A stretch of DNA of 64,000 bases, taken from NCBI GenBank assembly GCA_030272585.1, contig BSYQ01000003.1, forward strand, positions 1,178,001 to 1,242,000. The letters are read 5' to 3'. The notes below the pieces were generated by a model. The model was not told where the DNA came from, did not search any database, and worked only from the letters and a program-made list of their open reading frames with translations. The DNA is from Bryopsis sp. KO-2023 (taxonomy: Eukaryota > Chlorophyta > Ulvophyceae > Bryopsidales > Bryopsidaceae). This document shows, one piece after another, positions 8,928-20,000 of this stretch. How positions within the stretch are numbered: position 1 is the stretch's first letter; each line of letters starts with the position of its first letter. A program made the translations under genes and the position numbers.

Positions 8928-9932
8928 ATGGATTTCTCTGGGATGAAAAAGTTGATTGAGAAGGCGGAGGAAAATGCCAAGAGGGTGGAACAATTGGAGG
9001 TCGAAGTCGCTGAACTGAAGGCGCAGAATGGAGTGCTGCGCGAGGAGCTGGAACAGGCACGGGGATCTTTCGGAATAGTCACACGCACGATTGGGGTGGC
9101 TAAAAAGCGAGAAGGATATCTGGTGCGACAGCTGCAGGAAATTCAGTCTATGGTTGAGGAAACTGTGGACAAGGCTCTGGCGAAAGTATGTGATGAGACC
9201 ACGCCCACGGACCAAATGGAAGACGAGTTGCCGGCATGGCCAAAGAGGGCAAGGCGCTCCAGTCCACTTCCGGGATTCAGAGACGTGGACAGCAAAAAGG
9301 GCGCAAAGGATGTCAACAAGAATGTTAAAAAGGATGCGAGGAGCAGTGCAAAAAGTGAGGGACAAAGTGGGAAGAGTGAGGAAACCACCTCCCGCTATGG
9401 AAAAGGCTGCGTGCTATGCCTTTCATGCCCAAAGAGCCGGTTGCGGAAACCAGAGGACGTCGATCTGTGCGGACAGGGACATGTTACTTGTCCGCGACAT
9501 AGGTTGCATAATGCACTGGCAACCAGACATGCGCGCCTTCGCCAAGCGGTCAACGGACTACCAGTGAGCGTCAACCAGATCATCGCAGACAGCCTCGACG
9601 GCGGACCAGTGAAGCCTCTTCAACCCAACGAACCAACCGGACCGTGCCCCTCGTGCTACAAAAAGTCTTCAGGATGGATGGGCAAGCAAAGGACCCTCAT
9701 CACGAAGTGGGTGACCGCCTATGAACTAGCCATGAAGGCAGCGGGAATTCCACCGGTCGAGGACCAGCCTACGGACCAGCCTGAGGACAAGTCTGGCGAG
9801 CCTGACGACATGGACGAGGAACCGACGGAACCACCAGAGGATGACGCCCAGACTCAGACTGGCTCTGACGTCCCTCCACCAACGAACGTGGACGAGATCT
9901 ACCAGGATCTGGATATGTCTCAGGTGGACTGA
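8928..9932 (+). CDS. Third ORF of element 2: coiled-coil, Cys-rich, acidic-tail protein of unknown function
   Basis: The ORF lies between pol and the 3' polypurine tract, 298 bp after the pol stop, and encodes 334 aa from the ATG at 8928. The frame is open upstream to 8790 but without an earlier ATG. It shows an N-terminal coiled coil (about residues 5-47, LEVEVAELKAQNGVLREELE), a lysine-rich middle (DVNKNVKKDARSSAK), and a cysteine/histidine cluster that could bind zinc (CVLCLSCPKS, LCGQGHVTCPRHR). A further CPSC follows, then a very acidic, proline-rich C-terminus (EEPTEPPEDDAQTQ). No signal peptide or membrane segment is seen, so it is not an envelope gene. It does not resemble integrase, RT or a captured RNase H. 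Function unknown; nucleic-acid binding or a regulatory role is only a guess. Confidence 0.72.
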   Translation: MDFSGMKKLIEKAEENAKRVEQLEVEVAELKAQNGVLREELEQARGSFGIVTRTIGVAKKREGYLVRQLQEIQSMVEETVDKALAKVCDETTPTDQMEDELPAWPKRARRSSPLPGFRDVDSKKGAKDVNKNVKKDARSSAKSEGQSGKSEETTSRYGKGCVLCLSCPKSRLRKPEDVDLCGQGHVTCPRHRLHNALATRHARLRQAVNGLPVSVNQIIADSLDGGPVKPLQPNEPTGPCPSCYKKSSGWMGKQRTLITKWVTAYELAMKAAGIPPVEDQPTDQPEDKSGEPDDMDEEPTEPPEDDAQTQTGSDVPPPTNVDEIYQDLDMSQVD

Positions 9933-10419
9933 GACTGCAGAGAGTGTGGTCTGGGTGAAGGAAAGGGTGTGGCACTGCTGGAATAGCAGTTCTGGCTGGG
10001 AATTCCAGTTTTTTTTTTCTGTTTGTTTGTTTGCTTAGTTTTTCTTTTTCAACGCCCCTGTGGGCTGGGGACACTTTTTGGGATAATGGATTGAAAGGCT
10101 TTTTCTGGCAGGTAGTTGCTAGCCTGCTGTTGTTTTTCCTTTCTTATTTTCCCTTAAGACTGGGACCATTTTTTGTTTAGAGTGTTTTGATCAAAGTCTG
10201 GGAGACTTGGGGGCAGGGAATTTCAGGGACTAAATTTTGGCAGTATATGAGATTCAAGAAAAGGGGGTTCTAGATAAACATTTTTCTGCATAAGGGTTCT
10301 TTTTGTGGGTTGAACATTGGGCTGATACATTGAACGAATGAGTATGTAAAACCTTGGGGTTTTGGGTACTTGGTTATTTCCGTTAAAACATATGTGATGA
10401 ACGCGAGGACTCGTTCTGG

Positions 10420-10430
10420 CGAGGGGGGGA
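10420..10430 (+). other. Polypurine tract of element 2
   Basis: GAGGGGGGGA lies just before a likely LTR start (TGATACCGG at about 10436). It is the expected primer site for plus-strand synthesis. Confidence 0.65.
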
Positions 10431-10435
10431 CTAGT

Positions 10436-10855
10436 TGATACCGGAATCAACGGTTATGGTAGTCCCAGCAGCGGAATAGACATGGACTATTCCCTGCAGC
10501 AGAATCAATCTGACTGGACCACGGTCTACCAGCCTGGAATGGTGCCAGCTGTGGACCGCGTCCAGTCAGGACCTCATTCTGATCCCCATCATACATGTGT
10601 GGTCATGCACGGACCCAAGTCCGGATGACCTGGAATACGGTTAACCACGATTCTGCCCGCGGGACTAGCCCAGCAGACTATAAGAACCCGAGTCCACAGT
10701 TGTGGACTACCCCAGTTATTTTGACGGAATAGTCTACTCAGAATCACCATATCAAGGAAGTTCTATCTAACGAGACGCTTGAGGAAGGCACTCGTCCTCC
10801 TCTAGGAGGGCGAGGGGACCTTGAAAAAAGTAGCCTCGTTTCAAGAAGCATGTTT
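10436..10855 (+). repeat. 3' LTR of element 2 (borders approximate)
   Basis: The region follows the polypurine tract, is GC-balanced and non-coding, and has a TATA-like ACTATAAGAA near 10677. No matching 5' copy exists in the window, so the right end is inferred only from the change to AT-rich sequence at about 10855. Confidence 0.55.
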
Positions 10856-12003
10856 TCTTATTTTATACAAAGAAAGAAAATTGAGCAAGCAACCAATGTC
10901 ATTGTGAAATGTAGCTGACCAAAGCCACAACCCTTGGCAGAAATCCAAGGGTTCTAAGGGAATGTCATGGAAGTTGGGGAGAGCTCACATCGAACAGAAG
11001 GAGGAGGGAGTGTGCCAGACATTTCGATTGTGGAATCCAACTTCACCAGAAACCTGGCACTGTATGGGGGTGGGCTCTCCATTTGCTGTGACTTGCCTTC
11101 TAAACTGTTGCAATGGACGGGAAAGAGAAAGCAGTTATTGTCAATATCCTTTTAATATCTGTTTTCCTTTCACATCAGATGGTGCAATTTGCCCACACCC
11201 ATTGAGGATCAGGGCTTTGCCATTGTTGAAAATCGAGTGCAAGGTGCTTTTAATGATTCAACGTTGGAGGTGGGGTGGCTCTGTCTGGAAATGATTCCCT
11301 TTGCCAGTCCGATTCAACCACAGTAGATCGACTTCCAAGTCCCAGTCTAGTAACTGCAGGTTTGGTTTCCCTCCACTGTTGCCAAGCCTCAGTAAAAATG
11401 CCCTCAAAACCAGAAAAAAAGCTGGTGAAAACCAGCTAGGAAGTGTATGTCTCGCTGATTGAGCTTGATTGATACCCTCCACAGACGGGTTTCACTTATC
11501 CAAAGCCTACAAATATCCAAGATAAAAGACCAGGAAATCGTAAGGGAAATCTATAATTTCTTCCTGTCATACAACTTACTGTTCCAAGACTGAATATCTT
11601 TCACTACTCAACAAGCTGCTTTGAGAGACTACTTTACCCAACAAAAGGAAGGGGCCATGAGCTGAGGTTATATAATCCTTTTTTCTGCTGCAAGAAAAGA
11701 ACAGAACCTCCCCCTTCCCAGTGTAAAATAAACCAGAGAAGAAAGATTCTCTTCCAAAGAACTTTTGTTTTCAGCCCCTCTGTTCACAGCCTCACCTGGG
11801 CCCTCGATCTCGTCAGAACCTTGTCTGGAGAGTATCCACAATATTCACCACGGGCACACCACTGGTTTTCCGAAGTGAAAATGGTATTGGGCACGATCCA
11901 CGATCGTGTCTGCGTGCGTGCTCTCTCTTCGACGACGTCTTCTCGAGGGGCGAAGAGCACGGTCTTTCAAGGCCTTCCTGCGTATGTCGCTGATATCGCG
12001 CAT
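10856..12003. other. Intergenic stretch with possible decayed beta-helix gene fragment, then RAF1 5' region
   Basis: Around 10967-11110 one + frame reads ISIVESNFTRNLALYGGGLS, which resembles a rung of a pectin-lyase-like/beta-helix repeat protein. Around 11270-11440 another frame reads GVALSGNDSLCQSDS. Frames change and stop, so at best this is a broken fragment. From about 11500 to 12003 I see only the probable 5' untranslated/promoter region of RAF1. Confidence 0.35.
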
Positions 12004-12120
12004 ATCGGCGCGTATCGTGGGTATCAGTGGGTATGATTGGGTATCATGGGTATCATGGGTATCACGGGGGTATCATTGGTATCACGGGGGTATCATTGGT
12101 ATCACGGGGGTATCATGATA
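12004..12120 (+). repeat. GGTATCA minisatellite in RAF1 5' leader
   Basis: There are about ten imperfect copies of units such as GGGTATCATG and GGGGGTATCATTGGTATCAC, placed 85-200 bp before the chosen RAF1 start codon. A start in the repeat would add an N-terminus of MGIMGIMGIT type, which I consider artefactual. Confidence 0.8.
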
Positions 12121-12204
12121 CCAGGCGCAGGTTACCTCGGTGTCCTCCCTTTCCGCAATCCTTTCTTCGCAAGCACCCAGTTTTCGTGTGACGACAGCGT
12201 TACC

Positions 12205-14996
12205 ATGGCAGGACGACTTGTAGGGGCGAACACAACCAGACCTCCCCGAGCCGTCACGCGCGCTGCGTACCGAGGACCGGGCAGCAACTTTTCCCAAGGC
12301 CAGAATCAGGGCCAGAATGCTCCAGGACGCATCATTCTCCCCGGCCAGAGGGCACCACCCTCGAGCCCTGGGCGACTGATTGTTCCGGGAGAGGAGCAGC
12401 AAGCGCAGAATGTCGTCGACGACTCTGTTGCCCCGCCCAGAAAGATGTTCAGGCCTCCTCCTGGGTTCATGGACGAAGCGGGCCCTGACGACTCTTCTAT
12501 CGACATGACCGTCGAGCAAATGCTCGCGAAGCTGAAGGGCGGCTCGGAACTGTGGCATAAACTGGCGCGGTATTTCCCCAAGCTTGCCGTCGAGGGGTTT
12601 GATGCGGTTGTGCTGGAGGAAATGACGGGTCTGACGAAAGCCAATCAGAACGTGATGTCGGTGGCTGCGAACGTGTACGCGTCAGTAGCGAAATCCAAAG
12701 ACAGCGAGGAAGTTTTGGACTTTTTCGACAACGAAGGAGGCCAGTATTTGCTGTACGAACTTCGATTTCTGTCTGGAGAGCCGAGGGTTTCTGCCGCCAG
12801 GTACATTGCGAGAAACAACTTGTCACAAGAGGTGCGCAGAAAAAGATGGTTGGAAAAAAATTCAGAGGTTTCACTTTCAGCTTTTCTTATTTCTTTTTTT
12901 CTTGAAGTGCTGCACCCAACAATAAAGACTGATGAGCTGATGATGGGTTAGTTATGAGGCCATCCCATAAAACCATGCAGGCTGATAAAACAGAAAATGT
13001 TTATCTTAGTATTTCTGCAACAAACCAGCCCTTCCCCCCCCAGGAAGATTTTTTTTTGAAAGGCTTGAAGCTGTTTTTGGTGGTGATTTTTTTGTTAGCA
13101 AACGAAGGTTTTGCAATAATTGTTCTGGTTTCCTGATTTCTTTCAGGAAGCGCTGGAGCTGGCCAGGGCTATAAAGGAACACATCAGGAGGCAAGGAAAA
13201 AAAGAAGGTTTCTCGTCCGATCCCGAGGATTGCCTGGCTTACAAGCATTACAGAACTGTACGGATTTGTGTGCAATGTTTTTGCTCTTTCGAGTTTTCGA
13301 AAACGGCCTTGAGAAGTGTGTCAAGCATATATCAATTTTGAAGAGGTTGATTTTGCTCGGACAATTTAATGTGAAGGATTTAATCTTCTGTGGGTGTTTT
13401 TGCAGGCCATTGAGGTCAGGAGTCGGGAAACCAAGGTCAAATCGATCGAAAAAGGGTTGGCGGTGGCGCTGAGCCCAACAGCAGTTGCTGCACTGGTGAG
13501 AAAATGCCCTTCTGTTTTTCAACCTGTCTTTTCTATGCCACACTGTGCTTTTTTTTTTCCGGACAATTTTTTGTGGATTGATTTTCTCTCTGCCTGGAAT
13601 GCATTCTTATTTTGTGTTTACATATTGTTTGCGAAAAAAAATTCTGGACTTTTTCTTCTTCTTTTATTGCTCAGGAAAAATTGATGGAAGAGGCCATGAA
13701 AACCGAGAAAAAGCGTGGGTCGATCGGTGCGTTGCCGGTTGTGAAACTAATGAAGGAAGAAGTTGGATTCCGCCCAATCCCTGTCGTCGGCCAATTTCAT
13801 GAGGTGGGTTTTTTGCTATTCCGCACACATACAAAGGATTCAAAAATGAAATTATATTATATTCCCCCTTCTCCCCTCTTTTTTTTCCGATTTAATGCAT
13901 GTAATACATCTTCCAGGAATATACATGCATTTTTGTCGACCTTGGTTTGTTATCATCATGGTGTTTATTTTTAATATATTAATATTCTTAATAAGTACAA
14001 AAATTGTGTTTATTTGCTTGTACAGGTGTCTGAAGAGGATTTGGCAGCATGCCCCTTTGTCAGGCAAACGGGTGCTTTCGGAACCTTCACCACCTCTGCC
14101 GATCAAGACACACGATGGGTGGTAAGTTGGATTCAAAGGGCGCCATTATCTACTGATTTATTTTAAAAAACAATCTGTTGCCACCATGACAGGAATTCCA
14201 TATCATCAACATTTTTTTCTGGCCAGAGTAACAAACCTATGATAGTCTGAAAGAGGATGCTACTCTTTTTTTCATCCAATACCTTTTGGGGTGGTATGGC
14301 CACAGACAAGGTTGACTGCTGTTTTCGTGCATAATTTCTTAATTTGTTTCTATGGAATATCCCAGACCACCTGTACTGTTGTTGCTGTTTCATCAGGTGG
14401 TGCCACGATGGGAGGCTCTTTTGAGTGCAAGCAAACCTTTTGCTTTGGAGTTCAAGAACGTCAACGCTATTCCAGCTGCTGCAGCAGCATCTCTTGGGCA
14501 GGTGGGCAAACACGAACGTCCGATCAAGTTAACGGCTATAAGCATTGTTATGTATCTCTATTTCCAAGAAAAACGTCTAGAAAGAGCAGAATCCGAACAA
14601 TGATTGAAAAAAGAAACGAAATGATTGAAACAAAGGCTTTGTGGCCAGCATTTCCGACATAGTTTTCCAGCATCATGGTGCTATTGATCGGTATTTTGTT
14701 TTTTTTGGGGGGAGGGTCTGTGCTTTTCCATGACCTGAATCTTTTGTGTGTGTTTTTTGTTGTTGCAGTCAGCTGAGAAAAGGAGAAAGCTGAAGGGTTC
14801 TGCAATGGTTTTTGCCGACAGAGATGTTGGCGAAATGGACTATGAATGTTTCTATGTGGTGAACAAAGCAGATGGCTATTTTGACATTTTGCAGGGACAT
14901 CCTGAATTAAGCGGGGTTGTTGCCAGAGTCATTATGATTGTTCGGCCACCTGACGAGGAGCTGGTGTATGATTCATTGGGAGGGTTGGAAATATAA
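12205..14996 (+). CDS. RAF1: Rubisco accumulation factor 1, chloroplast
   Basis: RAF1 is a chloroplast chaperone that dimerises folded Rubisco large subunits and hands them on for L8 assembly. Exons 12205-12831, 13147-13257, 13406-13495, 13675-13803, 14026-14121, 14397-14501 and 14769-14996 join in phase 0 throughout and give 461 aa, near the family size. Residues 1-~90 are an R/P/S-rich transit-type leader. Residues ~95-245 match the RAF1 helical domain (LAVEGFDAVVLEEMTGLTKA, DFFDNEGGQYLLYELRFLSG, DPEDCLAYKHYR). The C-terminal ~170 residues match its beta domain (ALPVVKLMKEEVGFRP, RWVVVPRWEALLSASK, MIVRPPDEELVYDSL). The start is the ATG at 12205 in the context ACCATGG; an in-frame ATG at 12115 is possible. 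All introns are 143-315 bp GT-AG. Confidence 0.93.
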
Positions 14997-16312
14997 GGGA
15001 AAAATTACAAGGAGAGTTGTTTTGCAGACTCCAGCATTTCCAGACAAGTTTTGGGGAATTTTTTTGGATTTTATCGTAGATAATCAACGCTATGGGAGAA
15101 GATGTTTGTCAAAAAATACATCCTCAGTTTGCGAGCTCTTTCATCGAATTTTTTTGGTTACGGTTAAATGGTGCATCAGATTTGTTGGGTGGAAAATACA
15201 TTGCAGAATTTTTTAAAGATTGTTTGAAAGATAGTTAGAGATGGTTGTTATCAGGTTTTAATTCAAGTCTCAATGAATTGAATGCTTTAAAGAGTTTTCT
15301 TCCAAGAAAATCTTGCCACAAAATAATAAGTATTATAGGTTATGCTGTAGTTATGACTAATTAGGGAAAAGTCTAATGAGGTGTAAGTTTGAAGGATTTC
15401 TTTCAAACTTTTTCAACTACTCTTAATAAATAAACATGTTCAGAAAATGTTTATGTGAAAAAAAAGATATGAAACCGATGAGGCTGTTTTGATCCATGTA
15501 TCAGAGTTTTTTTCATACTTTTATTTTTTTATAATCCAAGTTTATACTAAAGTTCATTTTACAAATAATCACTGTTAAAGGAAAAAATATATATTTATCA
15601 TTGTACAGTCATGGATCGAATCTAACATGAAAATCTGGAAAAGAACATATCCAAGCAGTGACAACAACAATCAATCTTGGAAATTACTCAAAGCACCATA
15701 AGGTGATTTTTCCCCTTATAGCTCAAGACAGAGGAAATTGAAACACATGCACATGGGATGACTGGCTTGTAAAAGCCAAACATAGCATTTGTCAAACATT
15801 ACATCCGAAAAAGTTTGGAACACGAGCACAAAAACATCATATAAACTAATAACGTTAATGATCATAACCTCAAGAAATTCTTGCCAAACAGCATAAACAA
15901 AATCACAGAATTTTTGTCCTTTCAGACCGACTGTTCTGACCTAATCCAGACAAACTGTGAAGCTCATTTTTTTTCCAGCAGAAAACATTTATTCATACTA
16001 AATTTATTCAAGTTCAGAATTTTGTGCAGAAGATGTTCCCACAAAAATTTCGTCTTTATTCATTTCGAGCTTGACACTCTGAAAAAATTCTTCTCGACTA
16101 TTCAGTGACAGAAGCATTCCTTGGTGACTGGGCCGACGGTTTTCCTCACGACGGTGGCTGGTCCAACGCTTCCCAAAACAACGAGTCCCTTGGCAGCGCA
16201 ACTGCAAAGTATAAAAAACATTACGTTCAGGACATCACTGCGAACATCAAACCCCTTGTGGCAGAGCAAACATTTCCAGCGACATGAAAATTAAGCAAGA
16301 GTATCAGCATGA
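14997..16312. other. AT-rich intergenic region between convergent genes
   Basis: This holds the 3' untranslated region of RAF1 (+) and of the secreted-protein gene (-), with several AATAAA-like motifs on both strands (for example AATAAATAAA near 15426). No coding frame or RNA gene could be supported. Confidence 0.6.
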
Positions 16313-17416
16313 TTACGTCGAGTTGTCGAAGCAGCAGCTGAAAGTGTCCAAATCCTCGCAGAATTTCTTCTTCTCGGCATTGGATGAACCACTGTTGGTT
16401 CCAGAGCTGGTTCCGCTACCGGTGGATCCAGTGAAGCCGAATGGGTTGTTCGTGGTGGAGTCCTGAGACTTGGAGCTTCCGGTCACCAAAGCTTTGCACT
16501 TGGATGAGGCAGCCAAATCTGTCGCAGCCGAATATCGCCGTCACACATTTGAAATCCGCAGAAACATGTAAAAATACATAACATACACTAAAGCGACACC
16601 AACTCACCAGCATTTTCGCAAACTTCGGCACTGGCAAGGGCGAAAGCCTTTGCGATGAGGATGGAGGTACCAGACACAAATCGGGACTGGAAGCTGACGC
16701 TGCTACCATCACCAGCAATGCAGGACTGTCCCAGAGCAAAAGCAGAAGCTTCGGCCAAACCAACAGCGATCGCCTCAATGTCAGCCGTGCAAATAGCGCT
16801 GGTGTCAGGGCCGAAAGCAGCAGCGACAGCCTTAGCGAAAGCACTTGCGAGAGAGACAGCGTGGGCATCTCCCTTGGAGACGGAGAAAGCGCAACCGAAT
16901 CCCTGAGAGTTGGCAGTGCACTTAGCAGCAGTGAGAGAGTCAGCGTAGACTGAAGCAAAAGCCTTGGCGATGGCCTCAGACTGGGCGGTAACGACAGCTG
17001 GGCTGCACAAGTCCGTGGTGAAGATGGTGTTCACGGCACTCTCGATCTTCGTCTGGGTAATAGCTTGTGCCTGCAAGTGACAGTAACAATATCAATAACT
17101 TTGCACATCCTTTCCCAAGATATCTTTGCAGAGCGCGGGGTACGGCAGCAGAAACTCACGTCGCAGTTTGCGCTGGCAAATGCTTCGCAGCTACCGTGCT
17201 TGAGAATAAAAGACACGGAGGCGAAGGTGTTGCAAGAAGTACCGGCAATTCCACCGGACATCAAAGCACGGCCTGTTGGAGGAAGCGATGGTCAGCGCTC
17301 GGTCGGCACGTTGTTTTCCAGAAGGGGCACAGAGCACCGAAACACGGAGATCACTTACCAGCGAAAGCTGGACCGGCCAACAAAAGGCAAGCGACGGCGA
17401 ACATAGCAGACTTCAT
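16313..17416 (-). CDS. Secreted alanine/serine/cysteine-rich repetitive protein, family not recognised
   Basis: The minus-strand exons are 17416-17359, 17272-17160, 17070-16608 and 16518-16313; all junctions are GT-AG, frames join, and the product is 279 aa. Exon 1 encodes a clear signal peptide (MKSAMFAVACLLLAGPAFA, cleavage before G), so it enters the secretory pathway. The body has four related alanine-rich segments (AIAKAFASVYADSL, SLASAFAKAVAAAF, AIAVGLAEASAFAL, LIAKAFALASAEVC), each near one or two cysteines, about 13 cysteines in the mature protein. A low-complexity G/S/T/N linker then leads to a short Cys end (KKKFCEDLDTFSCCF). Alternating small residues suggest amphipathic helix or solenoid packing held by disulfides, loosely silk-like in composition, but this is inference. 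An extracellular matrix or cell-wall role is possible; no enzyme motif is seen. Confidence 0.8.
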
Positions 17417-19391
17417 GGTAACGAGGTAAATGTCGGGAAGGAAACTGAAAGTCTGAAGAGTCGAGTCGAATGAGTTCGAGCTACTGACGATTGCACCAAC
17501 AGGGGTTATATCCGTGCTCAGGGGGTACTGCTTGTCCCGCTTCCAGACTGTCTTCCGGCGGAATTCCTGTAGTGCGGAGTACAGCGGCAAGCCATCCGTC
17601 TTGCAGACGCATGCCCCGTAAATCCTCATTGCGATGCTGTCATATTTCAGCGCCTTGCACCTGACCGCCGCTGCCGTACCCTCCAAAAGCGATCATCTTC
17701 CATTTTGTCGCTGCCGGCGATGTTTCGGTGATTGTATTGTGTTCCGTTGAAGCCTGTCCAATACGATGTACGTTCCAGGGGAGACATGCAACCGTGATTG
17801 ATAATGGTGTCAGGCCTCGCGTTCCAATTGGTTTCTTTCGGGCACTGTCACGGAAACTTAATTGTTTCATTTTCTTCCTTTTGGCTCCGGTCGGGCCACC
17901 CTCCTCCTTCCGCATGCTGACAACCTTTGTTGCTGCACGTATCTTTACAATCTCAACTCGATGGAATCGCGACACGCAACAACCCACAAGCCAAAGGGTT
18001 TCTCCTTGCATTCAATCGCCCAAGCTTATTTCAGGACTCTCGAAGCTTTGATCTTCTGTGTTGCATTGTTTTGTAAAAATCGACTCTTAGCGAATAAAAA
18101 GACGGGTTTTGCCTAGCCTTTTGCTCCGCTCGAGGGAAGAGCTCCAGTATACTCTGCCTTGAGTATCTGTGATATCGGGGGGTATTCAGGGAAGGATATT
18201 GCCGTCATATCTTGCTGCTGAGGCAGCAGGTTTCCCGAACACGTGGTTGCAAAGATATCATACACTGTTTAACACACTTGGTGTTGATACATTATTAATG
18301 ATGCAACATATCCAATCCACTTTTGTAATACCCGTTGGTTGGGAGGCTTTTTGTTGGTGTAAAGTGAGAGTTGCTGTAAGACTTTTCCAAGTCCCAGTTT
18401 TCTTGCTGGACACCTTCTGGATGTCTGTCTGTGCCTTCCACCCGTTCTTTCCTGTCGAAAACAAGGTCCTCAACACATTAACCTCCATTTGTTTTCAAAC
18501 ACTGACCCTCGATCCTATTAATTCACCCATTGCTCAGTTGCAACCACCCCCCTTGCATTGATGGATCGACAGCGAGTTTACTGCAAATAGATCCTACCCC
18601 GTTGACATTCAACACCACTCTTGCATTTCATCGTGATCCTCTGAGTCTTTCGTTTAATAGTGGGTTCCCCCTGTAATTGATGTTTGTTTGTTTGTTTGTT
18701 CCCCCTGCATCCTCATCAAACGATACAGTTATTGAGAACTGGATTGGCAAGCCACCAGTGTGTTCAATGAACACTGTTCATACACATTAGGAGACGCAGC
18801 ACCATAAAGAAACGCTTGCCAAAATTGATTCAGTTCCCGTCTTCGACTTTCTGAAGAGGAAAGCAAACTACGAGGGATGACGCAGAAATAATGTTAAAAC
18901 AAACGAACGATGTTGGGGCAAGTGAATGCTTTTTTTCCCTAAATTTTTAGGCTTCGTGGTCTGGCTTGGCTAAGACTTGATTCTGTAGGATGTGTTCGTC
19001 ATTTGAACGAGAGGATGTTTTATCCTCAGTCTGCTTTGCTGACGAGTATGCAATTTGGTCAGTTGACAAAACAAAACACACACATGGCGGTGTGTCTATT
19101 TTTTCCCGTGGTAATTCTGCCATACAACTAACAGCATATGGAAGCTTACAGAAATGCCTAGATACAACCGAACTGAGGATTATCTCCTTGCTACCAAGAT
19201 CGTTTTCTATGCGAGCCTTCCTTGATTCGGTCCCAGATCGTTGGAATTCTTTGTTTCGAGTTGCAGAATTCAGTGGTTTGGGAGAGAAATGCTCGTCCCA
19301 TTGCTCCAAAGATGGGCCAGCGTTCTCAATTTTGCCAGACACGTCATCCACTCTACGCTTTCCAGCGCAACATTCTCACCCCTGGCTGTCG
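17417..19391. other. Intergenic region, no gene supported
   Basis: The first few hundred bases should contain the promoter of the minus-strand secreted-protein gene. Around 18685 there is a short (GTTT)n run. A + frame at 18990-19547 reads into the neighbouring transposon and shows no domain, splice support or compositional bias, so it is not called. Confidence 0.5.
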
Positions 19392-19399
19392 CTTTTTTC

Positions 19400-19809
19400 G
19401 ATATACCCCCATGTCTGCCACTCCCATGTCCGCCACTCCCATGTCCGCTTCTCCCGCGAACGCCAAAGTCCGACATACACGCATACAGCTCACACAGACG
19501 TGGCAAAACCAAAAATAGTAAGGTTTTTTTTAGGGTTTAGGGTTTAGGGTTTTAGGGTTTTAGGGTTTAGGGTTTAGGGTTGCGCGAACGGCGCGCGCCG
19601 AGCGAGCGGGGTAGACCGGCGCGACCGCGGGATAGACCGGCGCGACCGAAGCGGGGTAGACCGGCGCGCGCGAAGCGACTGCGTTAGACCGGCGCGCCGC
19701 CGATCGGACTGTAACGCGTGCCACGTCTGTGTGAGCTGTATGCGTGTATGTCGGACTTTGGCGTTCGCGGGAGAAGCGGACATGGGAGTGGCGGACACGG
19801 TGTATAATC
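19400..19809. mobile_element. Telomere-repeat-carrying inverted-repeat transposon, copy 1
   Basis: The element is 410 bp and flanked by an exact 8-bp duplication CTTTTTTC (19392-19399 and 19810-19817). Terminal arms 19400-19505 and 19719-19809 are inverted copies (for example ACACGCATACAGCTCACACA), starting GATATAC and ending GTATAATC. The core holds about eight TTTAGGG/TTTTAGGG units (19522-19580), then GC-rich subrepeats of the type GGGGTAGACCGGCGCG. There is no coding capacity. It lies 191 bp upstream of the DENN gene start. Confidence 0.9.
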
Positions 19810-19920
19810 CTTTTTTCCGCTCTTACGTAATTCGTTTCTTACGGTGTGGTGGCCACAGCTGGGGAGGTCCACCTGGAGTTTTTCTTTGGACCACCCACAC
19901 ACCCCATCTATTCGTGCGCT

Positions 19921-19922
19921 AA

Positions 19923-19962
<40 letters not shown>

Positions 19963-19963
19963 A
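19921..19963 (+). repeat. (GAAA)n microsatellite
   Basis: About ten GAAA units lie between the transposon and the DENN gene start, in its probable 5' leader. Confidence 0.9.
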
Positions 19964-20000
19964 GAACAGGACTGGACTGGAGCTTGATTTTCGAGGGGAA

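Larger units (their letters stand above)
2500..10855 (+). mobile_element. Ty3/gypsy chromovirus with extra ORF (element 2), 5' end truncated
   Basis: The order is gag (broken by a transposon), pol, third ORF, polypurine tract, 3' LTR. No 5' LTR matching the 3' LTR at 10436 is seen upstream of gag. Instead the 3' LTR of element 1 abuts gag, so the left end was lost or replaced. Borders at both ends are approximate. Confidence 0.7.

Noticed and set aside
16416-16958. Leucine/serine-rich minus frame overlapping the secreted-protein gene
   Set aside because: It is a shadow frame of the alanine-rich exon; the signal-peptide gene in the other frame has consistent splice sites.
18990-19547. 185-codon + frame next to the telomere-repeat transposon
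   Set aside because: It runs into the transposon arm, shows no domain, and its end is transposon sequence.
19522-19580. Chromosome end or telomere fusion scar
   Set aside because: The block lies inside an element with inverted ends and a target duplication, and the same structure recurs at 50.2 kb.
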